The notes under the pieces: model-generated
Databases searched by the model: none
What the model was told of the DNA's origin: nothing
What the model saw: the letters and a program-made list of their open reading frames with translations, nothing else
Position numbers and translations under genes: made by a program
NCBI RefSeq assembly: GCF_009192775.1
Contig: NZ_VTFX01000006.1
Coordinates: 232,570-296,569, forward strand
Reading direction: 5' to 3'
DNA length: 64,000 nt
DNA from: Arthrobacter yangruifuii
Lineage (GTDB): Bacteria > Actinomycetota > Actinomycetes > Actinomycetales > Micrococcaceae
Shown here: one piece after another, positions 15,202 to 23,704 of the stretch
Layout of the letters: the number at the start of each line of letters is the position of its first letter
Position numbering within the stretch: the first letter of the stretch is position 1

Positions 15202-15543
15202 GTGTTCGATTCCGTCTCCTCAATTGCGCTGCAAAGCGCCCTGGACGGCCTTGCCCTCCGCCAGCGGACCATCGCGAACAATATTGCGAATGTGAACACT
15301 CCCGGCTATCACGCCCAGCGCGTCACTTTCGAGGACGCCCTCGCCAAATCGGTAAAAGCCGGCAGCGGAGCAGTAGCCGCCACCACCGTGCGTTCCCAGG
15401 AACCCACCCGCCTGGACGGCAGCAACGTCAACCTGGACACCGAAACACTGTCCAACATCGACACCGTGCTGCGCTACCAATTCGCCACCCAGGCCGTCGG
15501 CGGGGAAGCCAACTCCCTCCGCACCGCAATGAGGACCAACTAA
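15202..15543 (+). CDS. flgB: Flagellar basal-body rod protein FlgB
   Basis: A 113-residue proximal rod protein. The rod-family motif RQRTIANNIANVNTPGYHAQRVTFEDALA is clear, as is the C-terminal helix ending in YQFATQAVGGEANSLRTAM. It starts with GTG 15202 and has no strong Shine-Dalgarno. It heads the long flgBC-fliEFGHIJK-flgDE operon, and its stop overlaps flgC by one base. In Gram-positive bacteria the rod crosses the thick peptidoglycan without P and L rings; no flgH or flgI is present here. Confidence 0.94.
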   Translation: MFDSVSSIALQSALDGLALRQRTIANNIANVNTPGYHAQRVTFEDALAKSVKAGSGAVAATTVRSQEPTRLDGSNVNLDTETLSNIDTVLRYQFATQAVGGEANSLRTAMRTN

Positions 15544-15935
15544 TGACTTTTGATGCCATCGGCATCGCCGGCACCGGACTCACCGCCCACCGCAAGTGGC
15601 TTGATGCAGTCTCCGACAACCTGGCCAACGCCAACAACGTCTCCAGCACTGACGGTGCCGCCTTCCAGGCCCGCTACATCGTGGCACAGGAGGGCGCCGA
15701 AGGCACCGGGGTACAGGTTGCCGGCGTGCAGTACGGCGACGCCGAAGGCCGGGTGGTGTACCAGCCCGACCATGCCCTGGCCGATGCCGAGGGATACGTC
15801 CGTTACCCGGACATTGACCTGTCAGAGCAGATGGGCCACCTAATCCTTGCCCAGCGCGGCTATGAAGCCAACGCCGCCGTGGTTGACCGTGCCAAGAGCA
15901 CCTACGAAGCAGCACTCCAGATTGGACGCTCCTAA
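15543..15935 (+). CDS. flgC: Flagellar basal-body rod protein FlgC
   Basis: A 130-residue rod protein: FDAIGIAGTGLTAHRKWLDAVSDNLANANN at the N-terminus and the conserved VRYPDIDLSEQMGHLILAQRGYEANAAVVDRAKSTYEAAL at the C-terminus, where the usual FlgC motif is NVDPVTEMVNMIxAxRxYEAN. The start ATG 15543 shares one base with the flgB stop, and the end shares one base with fliE. It is a structural component of the proximal rod. Confidence 0.94.
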   Translation: MTFDAIGIAGTGLTAHRKWLDAVSDNLANANNVSSTDGAAFQARYIVAQEGAEGTGVQVAGVQYGDAEGRVVYQPDHALADAEGYVRYPDIDLSEQMGHLILAQRGYEANAAVVDRAKSTYEAALQIGRS

Positions 15936-16240
15936 TGCCCGTTCCCGCCATCGCCGCAGTCAGCGCCACCCTTCCGACGGGTTACGTGGACGCCGCCCGG
16001 CCCGCCGCCTCCACGGACGGCTCCTCCTTCGCAACGCAGCTCTCCGGAGCCGTGGACAACGTCACCGAACTGCAGTCCGCCTCCAAAACCCTGGCCGTGC
16101 AGGCGGTGACCGGGGACCTGGATGACATCCATGCCGCCACCATCGCCTCCACCCGTGCCTCCGTCACCCTGGAACTGGTTGCCGCCGTCCGGAACAAGGG
16201 CGTTGACGCGTTCAACGAGATCATGCGGATGCAGGCCTGA
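15935..16240 (+). CDS. fliE: Flagellar hook-basal body complex protein FliE
   Basis: A 101-residue protein with the FliE pattern in its C-terminal half: SKTLAVQAVTGDLDDIHAATIASTRASVTLELVAAVRNKGVDAFNEIMRMQ, including the VTGDxxDIHxxxIA motif. It joins the MS ring to the rod and is the first substrate of the flagellar export gate. It is coupled by one-base overlaps to flgC and fliF. Confidence 0.95.
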   Translation: MPVPAIAAVSATLPTGYVDAARPAASTDGSSFATQLSGAVDNVTELQSASKTLAVQAVTGDLDDIHAATIASTRASVTLELVAAVRNKGVDAFNEIMRMQA

Positions 16241-17835
16241 TGCCCGGACCCCTGAGCGCAATGACCGGCCGGCTGGGTAAGACGGCAGGCCAGTTCACCC
16301 TGGCGCAGAAAACCATCGCCATTATCGGCATCGCCGTGGTGGCACTGGGCATCGCGCTGCTCACCTCCTGGCTGACCAAGCCGGCCTACACCCCGCTGTT
16401 TTCCGGCCTGGAGGCCACCGATGCCAACAGCATTGTGGAACAGCTCAAGACCGACGGCGTTCCCTACGAGGTGGCCGACGGCGGCGGAACCATCATGGTT
16501 CCGGAGGAATCCGTGTACGACCAGCGGCTCAAGGCCGCCGGCGCCGGCCTGCCCTCCGAATCCAGCGGCGGCTATTCGCTGCTGGACGAAATGGGAGTCA
16601 CCTCCTCCGAATTCCAGCAATCGGTGACCTACAAGCGGGCCCTCGAAGGCGAAATCGCCAAAACCGTCGGAGCCATCGACGGCGTGAAGAACGCCTCGGT
16701 GCAGCTGGCCATTCCGGAAGACACCGTGTTTGTCTCCGAAAAGGCCGATCCCACCGCCTCGGTGTTCGTGGAAACGCAGAACGGCACCACGCTCAGCTCC
16801 GACCAGGTGCAGGCCATTGTGCACCTGACCTCGGCCTCCGTTGACGGCATGCAGTCCACCGACGTAGCCGTGATCGATGCCAGCGGCACCGTGCTCTCCG
16901 CCGTCGGCGTCGGCGCCACCGGATCCGCGGACAAACAGGCCACCGACTATGAACAGCGGATCACCGCCTCGGTGCAGACCATGCTGGACCGGGTGGTCGG
17001 CCCCGGCAACGCCACCGTCGCCGTCGCCGCGGACATGAACTACGAATCCGCCAACCGGGTGGAGGAATCCTTCACCGCACCGCAGGACACCCCCGCACTC
17101 AACGAATCCAGCAGCACCGAGGAATACACCGGCGGTGCCGGCGGAGCCGCAGGCATCCTGGGATCGGACAACATTGCCGCGCCCGCCGGAACCAGCGAGG
17201 ACGGCACCTTCCGGTCCGAGAACAGCACCAAGAACAACGCGGTGAACAAGGTGACGGAAACCCGGGAGATCCCGGCCGGTTCCCTCAACCGCCAGACCGT
17301 CTCCGTGGCACTGAACACCAATGCCGCCGCCGGTCTGAACGTCGCGGACCTGGAGGCCCTCGTGGCCAGCGCCGCCGGCATCAACGCCGCACGCGGCGAT
17401 GAAATCACCGTGGAAATGGTCTCCTTCAACGCGGACGGCGCCACCAGCGCCCGGGACGCCCTGGCCGATGCGCAGGCGGCGGAAGACGCCGAACGCCGCG
17501 CCGAGATGCTCCGGATGGGCATCATCGTGGCAGGTATTGTCCTGGTCCTCATCCTGGCCCTCATCGCCTACGCCATGCGCTCCCGCCGGCAGAACCGCGA
17601 AGCCATCGACATCGGTGAACTGCCGGAGCTGGACCCGCTGGCGCCGCCCACCGCGCTGGCCATGCTTCCCGAGCCGGCCGCTGAGCCCCTGGACACGGCA
17701 TCGATGCAGATTGTCGCCGCCGCCGCGGCCACCGAGCATGACCGCAAGCGCGCGGAACTCGATGCCCTCGCCGCCCAGGATCCGGTCCGCACCGCGGACT
17801 ACCTGCGCAACATGATGGACGAGAGCCGGGTATGA
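16240..17835 (+). CDS. fliF: Flagellar MS-ring protein FliF
   Basis: A 531-residue membrane ring protein with one transmembrane helix near each end (about residues 23-45 and 426-446). The periplasmic-side ring-building motifs are typical: YTPLFSGLEATDANSIVEQLKTDGVPYEV and AAGAGLPSESSGGYSLLDEMGVTSSEFQQSVTYKRALEGEIAKTV. The cytoplasmic C-terminus, which binds FliG, ends AAQDPVRTADYLRNMMDES. The MS ring is the assembly base of the motor. The stop overlaps fliG by four bases. Confidence 0.97.
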   Translation: MPGPLSAMTGRLGKTAGQFTLAQKTIAIIGIAVVALGIALLTSWLTKPAYTPLFSGLEATDANSIVEQLKTDGVPYEVADGGGTIMVPEESVYDQRLKAAGAGLPSESSGGYSLLDEMGVTSSEFQQSVTYKRALEGEIAKTVGAIDGVKNASVQLAIPEDTVFVSEKADPTASVFVETQNGTTLSSDQVQAIVHLTSASVDGMQSTDVAVIDASGTVLSAVGVGATGSADKQATDYEQRITASVQTMLDRVVGPGNATVAVAADMNYESANRVEESFTAPQDTPALNESSSTEEYTGGAGGAAGILGSDNIAAPAGTSEDGTFRSENSTKNNAVNKVTETREIPAGSLNRQTVSVALNTNAAAGLNVADLEALVASAAGINAARGDEITVEMVSFNADGATSARDALADAQAAEDAERRAEMLRMGIIVAGIVLVLILALIAYAMRSRRQNREAIDIGELPELDPLAPPTALAMLPEPAAEPLDTASMQIVAAAAATEHDRKRAELDALAAQDPVRTADYLRNMMDESRV

Positions 17836-18914
17836 CCGAACTCGCCACCACAGCTATGCCGGCCGCCCCGTCCCGCAGGACCGGGCCGCGCCACCAGCAG
17901 GGGGGACCCGCCGAGCTCACCGGTGTCCAGAAGGCCGCAGTGGTCCTGATGCAGCTGGAAACCTCGCGTGCCGCCGTCGTGATGCAGCAGTTCACCGAGG
18001 CCGAGGCGCAGACCATTGCCGCGGAAATTGTCCGGCTCAAACGGATTGACCCGGCGATTGCCGAGGAGACCCTCAACGAGTTCTATGAGATGACCGCCCA
18101 GGTCGGCAGCCGCGCCCTCGGCGGGCGGGACCGTGCCATGGGCCTGCTCCAGGCGTCCTTCGGCATTGAACGTGCCTCGGGCGTCATGGAACGCCTCGGG
18201 TCCTCGCCGGCGGGACGGTCCTTCGAGTTCCTGGAAAGCGCCGAACCGGGCCAGGTCATTTCGCTCCTCGACGGGGAACTCCCGCAGACCATCGCCCTGG
18301 TCCTGGCGCACATGCGCCCCCAGCGCGCCTCCGCCGTCCTCACGGGCCTGAACGCCCAGCTGCGGACCGACGTCGCGCAGGCCATTGCCACCATGGCCCG
18401 CGCCACCCCGGAAGCGGTGCGCGTGGTGGCCGAAACACTCAAATCCCGGGCCGCCGCGCTCGGTGCGTCCCGTGAAGCCTCGGACACCATCGGCGGCATC
18501 CAGCCGCTGGTGGACATCATCAACCGCGCCGACGCCGGCACCGAACGGGCCCTGCTGGAGGCCCTGGAGGAACGCGACCCGGATCTGGCCGAAGAAGTGC
18601 GTTCACGCATGCTGACCTTCGCGGACCTGGTCAAGCTCGAACGCCGGGACGTGCAGCTGGTGCTGCGCGGCATTGACGTGGGCACGCTGGCCCTGGCCCT
18701 GAAGGGTGCCACCGAGGCGCTTCTGGAGACCATCCGGTCCAACGTGTCCGAACGCAACCGGATCCTCCTGGACGACGAAATCAAGGCGGCGGGCCCGGCC
18801 CGGCTGTCGCAGGTCGAAGAAGCACGCGCCAACATTGTCCGCGCCATCCGGGAAATGGAGGCGCAGGGGATCATCGAGGTGCACCGGGCGGACGAGGAGG
18901 AATATGTCTACTGA
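17832..18914 (+). CDS. fliG: Flagellar motor switch protein FliG
   Basis: A 360-residue switch protein with FliG-N, -M and -C armadillo-type helical domains. Visible motifs: LTGVQKAAVVLMQLETSRAAVVMQQF near the N-terminus, the EHPQ-type region (EPGQVISLLDGELPQTIALVLAHM) and the C-terminal torque helix (DVQLVLRGIDVGTLALALKGA, SERNRILLDDEIKAAGPARLSQVEEARANIV). It has about 15 extra hydrophilic residues at the N-terminus. It links FliF to FliM/FliN and takes torque from MotA. The reading frame of fliH begins 11 bases before its stop. Confidence 0.97.
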   Translation: MTELATTAMPAAPSRRTGPRHQQGGPAELTGVQKAAVVLMQLETSRAAVVMQQFTEAEAQTIAAEIVRLKRIDPAIAEETLNEFYEMTAQVGSRALGGRDRAMGLLQASFGIERASGVMERLGSSPAGRSFEFLESAEPGQVISLLDGELPQTIALVLAHMRPQRASAVLTGLNAQLRTDVAQAIATMARATPEAVRVVAETLKSRAAALGASREASDTIGGIQPLVDIINRADAGTERALLEALEERDPDLAEEVRSRMLTFADLVKLERRDVQLVLRGIDVGTLALALKGATEALLETIRSNVSERNRILLDDEIKAAGPARLSQVEEARANIVRAIREMEAQGIIEVHRADEEEYVY

Positions 18915-19515
18915 CCAGCAGGCGTTCTCCCGCCTGGTCTACACGGCACTGGGCGCCACGGACGAAGCCCACCTCAACGCGCAGGTGGAGGCACGCGGGC
19001 ACGCTGCCGGCTATGCCGCCGGCCTCCGCGCCGCCGCCGCGGACACCGAAGTGCTGCGCCGCACCCTGCGGGAGCAGCACGACGACGGCATGCGCCGCGG
19101 GCAGGAACGCATCGACCGCAGCCTCGCCGCCCTGAATTCGGCGGTCTTCAGCCTCGAAGGATCCACCGTGGCGCTGATCACCGACATGCAGGATGTCCTG
19201 GCAGCGGCCTCCCTCGAGCTGGCCGAAGCCCTGCTGGGCCGGGAACTGGCCGACGGCGATACGTCCGCCCGGGCGGCGCTGACCCGCGCCCTCGAAGGCG
19301 TGGACACGGAACTCGTCCAGCGCGTGCGGATGCATCCGGTGGATCTCGCGTCCCTGGACGAGGACACGCTGCGCCGTGCCCGGGTGGAATTCGTGGGCGA
19401 CCCCGGACTGAACCGCGGGGACGCCGTCACCGAGTTTCCGGACGGCTACCTGGACGCCTCGCTGGGCTCCGCCATCCAACGTGCCCGCGAGGCACTGCTG
19501 GGGGAGGACGCATGA
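18904..19515 (+). CDS. fliH: Flagellar assembly protein FliH (export ATPase regulator)
   Basis: A 203-residue protein between fliG and fliI, the standard place of fliH. Sequence similarity to distant FliH proteins is modest, but the Gly/Ala repeat-bearing helix (VEARGHAAGYAAGLRAAAAD) and the C-terminal V-ATPase E-subunit-like region (LAEALLGRELADGDTSARAALTRALEGV, FPDGYLDASLGSAIQRAREALL) fit. ATG 18904 is chosen because GAGGAGG immediately precedes it; the frame is open further upstream inside fliG. It regulates FliI and docks it to the export gate. Confidence 0.85.
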   Translation: MSTDQQAFSRLVYTALGATDEAHLNAQVEARGHAAGYAAGLRAAAADTEVLRRTLREQHDDGMRRGQERIDRSLAALNSAVFSLEGSTVALITDMQDVLAAASLELAEALLGRELADGDTSARAALTRALEGVDTELVQRVRMHPVDLASLDEDTLRRARVEFVGDPGLNRGDAVTEFPDGYLDASLGSAIQRAREALLGEDA

Positions 19516-20843
19516 CCGCCACCACATGGCGGCCCCGCGCCGAAGGTTTTGCCGCCGCCCTCCGTTCCGCCGCACCGCAGCGGGTGGGACGGGTGTCCTC
19601 CGTGCTGGGCCTGAGTGTGGAAATCACCGGCCTGGACTGCGGTGTAGGCGACCTGGTGTCCATCGGGCACCCCGGCGCCGAGGTGGATGCCGAAGTCGTG
19701 GCCGCCACGAAGGAAGGCATCCGCTGCATGCCGTTCGGCCGGCTCACCGGACTCACCGCAGGAACCCCGGCCCGGTCCAAGGGCACCCCGCTGCTCGTCC
19801 CCACCGGCACCGGGCTGTTCGGCCGGGTGCTGGACGGCCTGGGCCGGCCCATCGACGGCAAGGGCCCGCTGCAGATCGAGGCCCTGGTGCCGCTGGACCA
19901 CGACACTCCCTCCGCCATGCTCCGCGCCCGCATCGACACCCCGCTGCAGCTGGGCGTCCGGGCCATGGACACCCTCACCACCGTGGGACGCGGACAGCGG
20001 ATGGGCCTGTTCGCCGGCTCCGGCGTCGGCAAGTCCTCCCTGCTGTCCATGATTGCCCGCGGCACGGACGCCGAAGTGTCCGTCATTGCCCTGGTTGGGG
20101 AGCGCGGCCGTGAAGTCCGCGAATTCCTCGAAGACGATCTGGGCGCCGAAGGGCTGGCCCGGTCCATCGTGGTGGTCTCGACGTCGGACGAACCGGCCCT
20201 GATGCGCCTGCGCGCCGCATTCGTGGCCACCCGCATCGCCGAGTCCTTCCGCGACCGCGGCGCCGATGTCATGCTCATGATGGATTCGCTGACCCGCGTG
20301 GCCATGGCGCAGCGCGAAATCGGCCTGTCCGTGGGCGAACCACCGGCCACCCGCGGCTATCCGCCCTCCACCTTCTCCGTGCTCGCGCAGCTGCTCGAGC
20401 GGGCCGGCACCGACGAACGCGGATCCGTCACCGGCATGTACACCGTGCTGGTGGACGGCGATGACCACAACGAGCCCATTGCCGACAGTGCCCGGTCCAT
20501 CCTTGACGGCCACGTGGTCCTGGACCGCAAGCTCGCCGTCTCCGGCCACTTCCCGTCCATCGATGCCCTCGCCTCAATCTCCCGCGTCGCCTCCCGGGTG
20601 AACCCGCGCGAACGCAGCGACGCCGCGTCCCTGCTGCGCCGGGTGATGGCTGCCCGGAAGGCCGCGCAGGACCTGCTCGACGTCGGCGCCTACCAGCGCG
20701 GCACCAACCCGCTGGTGGACGCGGCCGTGGACAACCAGGACGCCATCAACGCGTTCCTGCAGCAGCGCATGGACGAACAGACCCCGGCGGAAACCGCCTG
20801 GGCGCAGCTTCACCAGCTCACCCGGATGCTGGGGGTCTCCTGA
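19512..20843 (+). CDS. fliI: Flagellum-specific ATPase FliI
   Basis: A 443-residue F1-beta-like ATPase of the type III export system. The Walker A motif GLFAGSGVGKSSLLSM, the Walker B strand DVMLMMDSLTRVAMAQREIGLSVGEPPATRGYPPS (family hallmark) and VTGMYTVLVDGDDHNEPIAD are present. It unloads substrates and chaperones and supports export together with the proton-motive force. It is tightly coupled to fliH (four-base overlap) and fliJ (one-base overlap). Confidence 0.97.
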   Translation: MTATTWRPRAEGFAAALRSAAPQRVGRVSSVLGLSVEITGLDCGVGDLVSIGHPGAEVDAEVVAATKEGIRCMPFGRLTGLTAGTPARSKGTPLLVPTGTGLFGRVLDGLGRPIDGKGPLQIEALVPLDHDTPSAMLRARIDTPLQLGVRAMDTLTTVGRGQRMGLFAGSGVGKSSLLSMIARGTDAEVSVIALVGERGREVREFLEDDLGAEGLARSIVVVSTSDEPALMRLRAAFVATRIAESFRDRGADVMLMMDSLTRVAMAQREIGLSVGEPPATRGYPPSTFSVLAQLLERAGTDERGSVTGMYTVLVDGDDHNEPIADSARSILDGHVVLDRKLAVSGHFPSIDALASISRVASRVNPRERSDAASLLRRVMAARKAAQDLLDVGAYQRGTNPLVDAAVDNQDAINAFLQQRMDEQTPAETAWAQLHQLTRMLGVS

Positions 20844-21277
20844 TGCCCCGCGCCTTTCCCCTGGCCGGCCTGCTCCGGCTGCGCCAGCTGCAGCAGGAGA
20901 AGGCCGCCGGCGAACTCGCGGCAGCCAACCTCCGGATGCGGGAAACCCGCGAGGCCCGTGCCGGGATGTACAACGCCCTCGAAACGTCCTTCAGCGAGCC
21001 GGTGGACGCCACCACAATGAACGCCATTGCCGCGGCCCGCTCCTCCTCGCGCAGCATGCTCGCGGACCTGTTCGCACTGGACACCCGCTACGCGGCGGAA
21101 CTGGAAACGGCCCGGACCGGGTTTACCGCCGCCCGGGCCCGCTCCGTGGGGCTGGAAAAGCTCGAAGGCAAGTTCGCCGAGGCCGAGGCCGCCGAGGACC
21201 TGCGCGCCGAACAGACTATTTTGGACGAACTCGCCGGCACCGTCTGGCACCGCCGGCAGAAGGAAGCCAACACATGA
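20843..21277 (+). CDS. fliJ: Flagellar export protein FliJ
   Basis: A 144-residue, highly charged coiled-coil protein: FPLAGLLRLRQLQQEKAAGELAAANLRMRETREAR at the N-terminus and further long helices to the C-terminal EQTILDELAGTVWHRRQKEA. FliJ proteins are poorly conserved, so the assignment rests on length, coiled-coil character and the fliI-fliJ order. It acts as the central stalk of the FliI hexamer and links to FlhA. Confidence 0.85.
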   Translation: MPRAFPLAGLLRLRQLQQEKAAGELAAANLRMRETREARAGMYNALETSFSEPVDATTMNAIAAARSSSRSMLADLFALDTRYAAELETARTGFTAARARSVGLEKLEGKFAEAEAAEDLRAEQTILDELAGTVWHRRQKEANT

Positions 21278-21966
21278 GCATGACGAACGCCCTGGGGCGG
21301 ATCGAGGAAATCCGGAGCACGCTGAGCCAGCTCTCCGGCGCCGCCGCTGCGAAACCGGCAACCGCCTCCGTGGCAGCTGCTTCAGGAACGGATGCGGACT
21401 TCGCCTCCACCCTGTCCTCCCTGACCGCTGCGGCTTCCGCCGCGCCGACGGGTGCTGCAGGAGTAACCGGCGGCGCGGCTGCCGGAACCGCAGCGGACGG
21501 CAAAGTGCTCGACGCCGTCCAGAAATATCTGGGACTGCCCTACATCTGGGGCGGCAATGACCCCGCACAGGGCCTGGACTGCTCCTCCTTTGTGCAGAAC
21601 GTCTACAAGGACCTCGGCTACACGCTGCCGCGCGTCACCTGGGACCAGATGAACTCCGGAACCCAGGTGGCCTCCCTGGCCGAGGCGCAGCCAGGGGACC
21701 TGATGTTCAGCCACGAGGGCGGACACGTGTCCATCTACCTCGGCAACGGCAAGGCGGTGGATGCCCCGCAGCCGGGCCAGACCATCGAGATCCGCGATAT
21801 GTGGGAAACCGACGCCAACCTCACCACCATCCGGCGGATCCTGCCGACCGAAAGCGCGGGTGCTTCCGGCGTCGGTGCTGCCGGCGCTTCCGCCGCCGCC
21901 GGTCTCTCGGACCTGGTCGCTTCCGCCCGCGCGGCACAGGCCGCAATGATGGGTTCGGCAGCATGA
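21274..21966 (+). CDS. NlpC/P60 peptidoglycan hydrolase inside the flagellar operon
   Basis: A 230-residue protein. The C-terminal half is an NlpC/P60 cysteine peptidase domain: YLGLPYIWGGNDPAQGLDCSSFVQ with catalytic Cys103, and GDLMFSHEGGHVSIYLGNGKAVDAP with His151. The third position, often His just before Ala-Pro, is Asp163 here. Residues 1-75 are Ala/Thr/Ser-rich with no signal peptide or membrane anchor, similar in style to the disordered N-termini of flagellar export substrates. It sits between fliJ and fliK with four-base overlaps at both ends. It probably opens the wall for the rod, taking the place of FlgJ, and may be exported by the flagellar apparatus; both are inferences. Confidence 0.85.
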   Translation: MSMTNALGRIEEIRSTLSQLSGAAAAKPATASVAAASGTDADFASTLSSLTAAASAAPTGAAGVTGGAAAGTAADGKVLDAVQKYLGLPYIWGGNDPAQGLDCSSFVQNVYKDLGYTLPRVTWDQMNSGTQVASLAEAQPGDLMFSHEGGHVSIYLGNGKAVDAPQPGQTIEIRDMWETDANLTTIRRILPTESAGASGVGAAGASAAAGLSDLVASARAAQAAMMGSAA

Positions 21967-23207
21967 GCGTCTCCGCCGGCCTGAGCCGTGCGGCTGCCCC
22001 GGTTCCTGCTTCCCGGACCGCTGCTTCGGGGTCCGCCGTGCCCGGGTTCGGTGCGGATTCCTTCGGGAGCTCGCTGCAGGACGCCCTTGCCGCGAACGTC
22101 TCCGGAGCTCCCGGAGCTCCCGGAGCTCCCGGCGCTCCGGGTGCTTCGCGCTCCGGGAAACCGGGGGCGGAGCAGAACGACGGCGGTCGGATGCCGCAGG
22201 TCGGCTCGAAGCCCGTCAATGCTCTCGCCGCGGGCACGGGAGACGGCACCGGCGACGGCTCGCCCGACGACGCTCCGGGTGCTGCTGAAGGCACGTCCGA
22301 CACCGTTGTGCCGCTGCAGCCCGGGCCCGGCATGCCCCCGTCCGTGGTTGTCTCCATGATGCTTCCGGCCGTTCCGGCCACCCCCGCAGGCATCCCGGGT
22401 TCCGGAGCGACGGGAGCGGATGCGGCAGCCAGCACATTAGGGACCGTTGAGGGGGACACTGCCGAGTCCGGGACGGTTCCGCACGCAGCGGCTCCCGCTG
22501 CCTCACCGGCTTCCGGATCCGCCGCCGCAGCTCCAGCTTTCAGTGCGCTCAACGGGGCCGTGTCGGGCACCGCCGGAGACCTGGCCGCTCCGGCTCCTGC
22601 CGGCGACTCCGCAGCCCCGGCCCCGGCCGGAGCAGCGGCTGAGTCCGCCTCCGGATCAGCGCCGGTCCTTCCCGCGCTGCCGCCGCTGCCGGTTGTCGCC
22701 GGTCCGGCGGCACTGCCCGCCGCACCACCTTCAGCTTCCGCTCCGGCAGCCCCCGTGCCGGCCGCCCCCGCGCTCCTGCCCCAGGTGTCGCAGCCGCTGT
22801 TCTCCCTCGCGGCAGCTTCGCAGGGTGAGCACGTGATGACGCTGAGGGTCACTCCGGACACCCTCGGCCCGGTCACCGTGCGTGCCCATGTGGGTGCCGA
22901 CGGGGTGCGGATTGAACTCTTCGCCCCCTCCGACACCGGCCGTGAGGCCCTGCGCGCCCTGATGACGGATCTGCGCCGTGACCTGTCCGGCTCCGGAATG
23001 ACCGCCACCCTTTCCCTTTCCAACCAGGACACTCCGGATCGGGGAATGGGCCGGGGAATGGATCAGGGGATGGACCACCGTGACGGAGCGGACCGGAACC
23101 GGTCCGCGGCCACCCCGCCGGACCCCGGCCGTCCACCGGCGGACCCCCCACGCACTTACCGTCCCGGATTCCCGGCGTCGGCGTCGACCATTGATCTTTT
23201 GGCCTAG
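21963..23207 (+). CDS. fliK: Flagellar hook-length control protein FliK
   Basis: A 414-residue protein, mostly Ala/Pro/Gly-rich and probably unfolded (residues 1-290), followed by a conserved FliK C-terminal domain at about 290-360: VMTLRVTPDTLGPVTVRAHVGADGVRIELFAPSDTGREALRALMTDLRRDL. That domain switches export specificity when the hook is finished. ATG 21963 overlaps the upstream hydrolase gene by four bases. A run of 9-bp repeats at 22104-22148 encodes Gly-Ala-Pro units, and a short RGM/QGM repeat follows the conserved domain. The extreme composition also opens long spurious frames on the other strand. Confidence 0.85.
   Translation: MSVSAGLSRAAAPVPASRTAASGSAVPGFGADSFGSSLQDALAANVSGAPGAPGAPGAPGASRSGKPGAEQNDGGRMPQVGSKPVNALAAGTGDGTGDGSPDDAPGAAEGTSDTVVPLQPGPGMPPSVVVSMMLPAVPATPAGIPGSGATGADAAASTLGTVEGDTAESGTVPHAAAPAASPASGSAAAAPAFSALNGAVSGTAGDLAAPAPAGDSAAPAPAGAAAESASGSAPVLPALPPLPVVAGPAALPAAPPSASAPAAPVPAAPALLPQVSQPLFSLAAASQGEHVMTLRVTPDTLGPVTVRAHVGADGVRIELFAPSDTGREALRALMTDLRRDLSGSGMTATLSLSNQDTPDRGMGRGMDQGMDHRDGADRNRSAATPPDPGRPPADPPRTYRPGFPASASTIDLLA
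22104..22148 (+). repeat. 9-bp tandem repeat within fliK
   Basis: GGAGCTCCC occurs three times exactly (22104-22130), followed by two degenerate copies (GGCGCTCCG, GGTGCTTCG). Each copy encodes Gly-Ala-Pro or a near equivalent, so copy-number changes keep the frame. Confidence 0.85.
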
Positions 23208-23221
23208 AAAAGGAGACCCCC

Positions 23222-23665
23222 GTGCCCGTAGAAGCAGTAGCGGCATCCGGCGGTATCGCCACCGCGGCGACCGCCCGTGCGCCGAAACAAACCATGGACA
23301 GTGAGGTCTTCATGCATCTGCTGGTCACCCAGCTTCGCAACCAGGACCCGAGCTCGCCCATGGACACCAACGAGATGATCGCCCAGACCACCCAGCTGGC
23401 GTCCATGGAACAGCTCACCGCCATGGCGAAGACGGATGAAGAGAACTTCTCCCTGCAGATGCGCATCGCCGCCGCGGCCCTGATCGGCCAGAGCGTCACG
23501 TACACCAACGCCGAGGGCGTGTCCGTCACCGGAACCGCCAAATCGGTTTCCTACGCTGGCGGCGTCCCGACCGTGAACATCAACGGCGAGGACGTCCTGC
23601 TGGACCAGGTCTCCGGCGTCGTCGACGCCCAGGCCGACGAAACCCCCGACGCCCCTTCCGCCTAA
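23222..23665 (+). CDS. flgD: Flagellar hook assembly scaffold FlgD (short form)
   Basis: A 147-residue protein with the FlgD N-terminal signature: KQTMDSEVFMHLLVTQLRNQDPSSPMDTNEMIAQTTQLASMEQL, where the family has FLxLLxxQLxxQDPxxPxDxxxxxxQxAQ(F/L)SxxEQ. The C-terminal part (GQSVTYTNAEGVSVTGTAKSVSYAGGVPTVNINGEDVLLDQV) is a short beta region, as in the short FlgD of Bacillus. It caps the growing hook. The start is GTG 23222 with AAAAGGAG upstream. It lies between fliK and flgE in the usual order. Confidence 0.93.
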   Translation: MPVEAVAASGGIATAATARAPKQTMDSEVFMHLLVTQLRNQDPSSPMDTNEMIAQTTQLASMEQLTAMAKTDEENFSLQMRIAAAALIGQSVTYTNAEGVSVTGTAKSVSYAGGVPTVNINGEDVLLDQVSGVVDAQADETPDAPSA

Positions 23666-23704
23666 CCCTTCCTCCCGGCACCACCACAGCTGAAAGGCGC
23701 CACC

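Noticed and set aside
21821..23032. A 403-codon minus-strand frame rich in Ala and Gly opposite fliK.
   Set aside because: It mirrors the Pro/Ala-rich composition of fliK; the sense strand has the conserved FliK C-terminal domain and operon overlaps.
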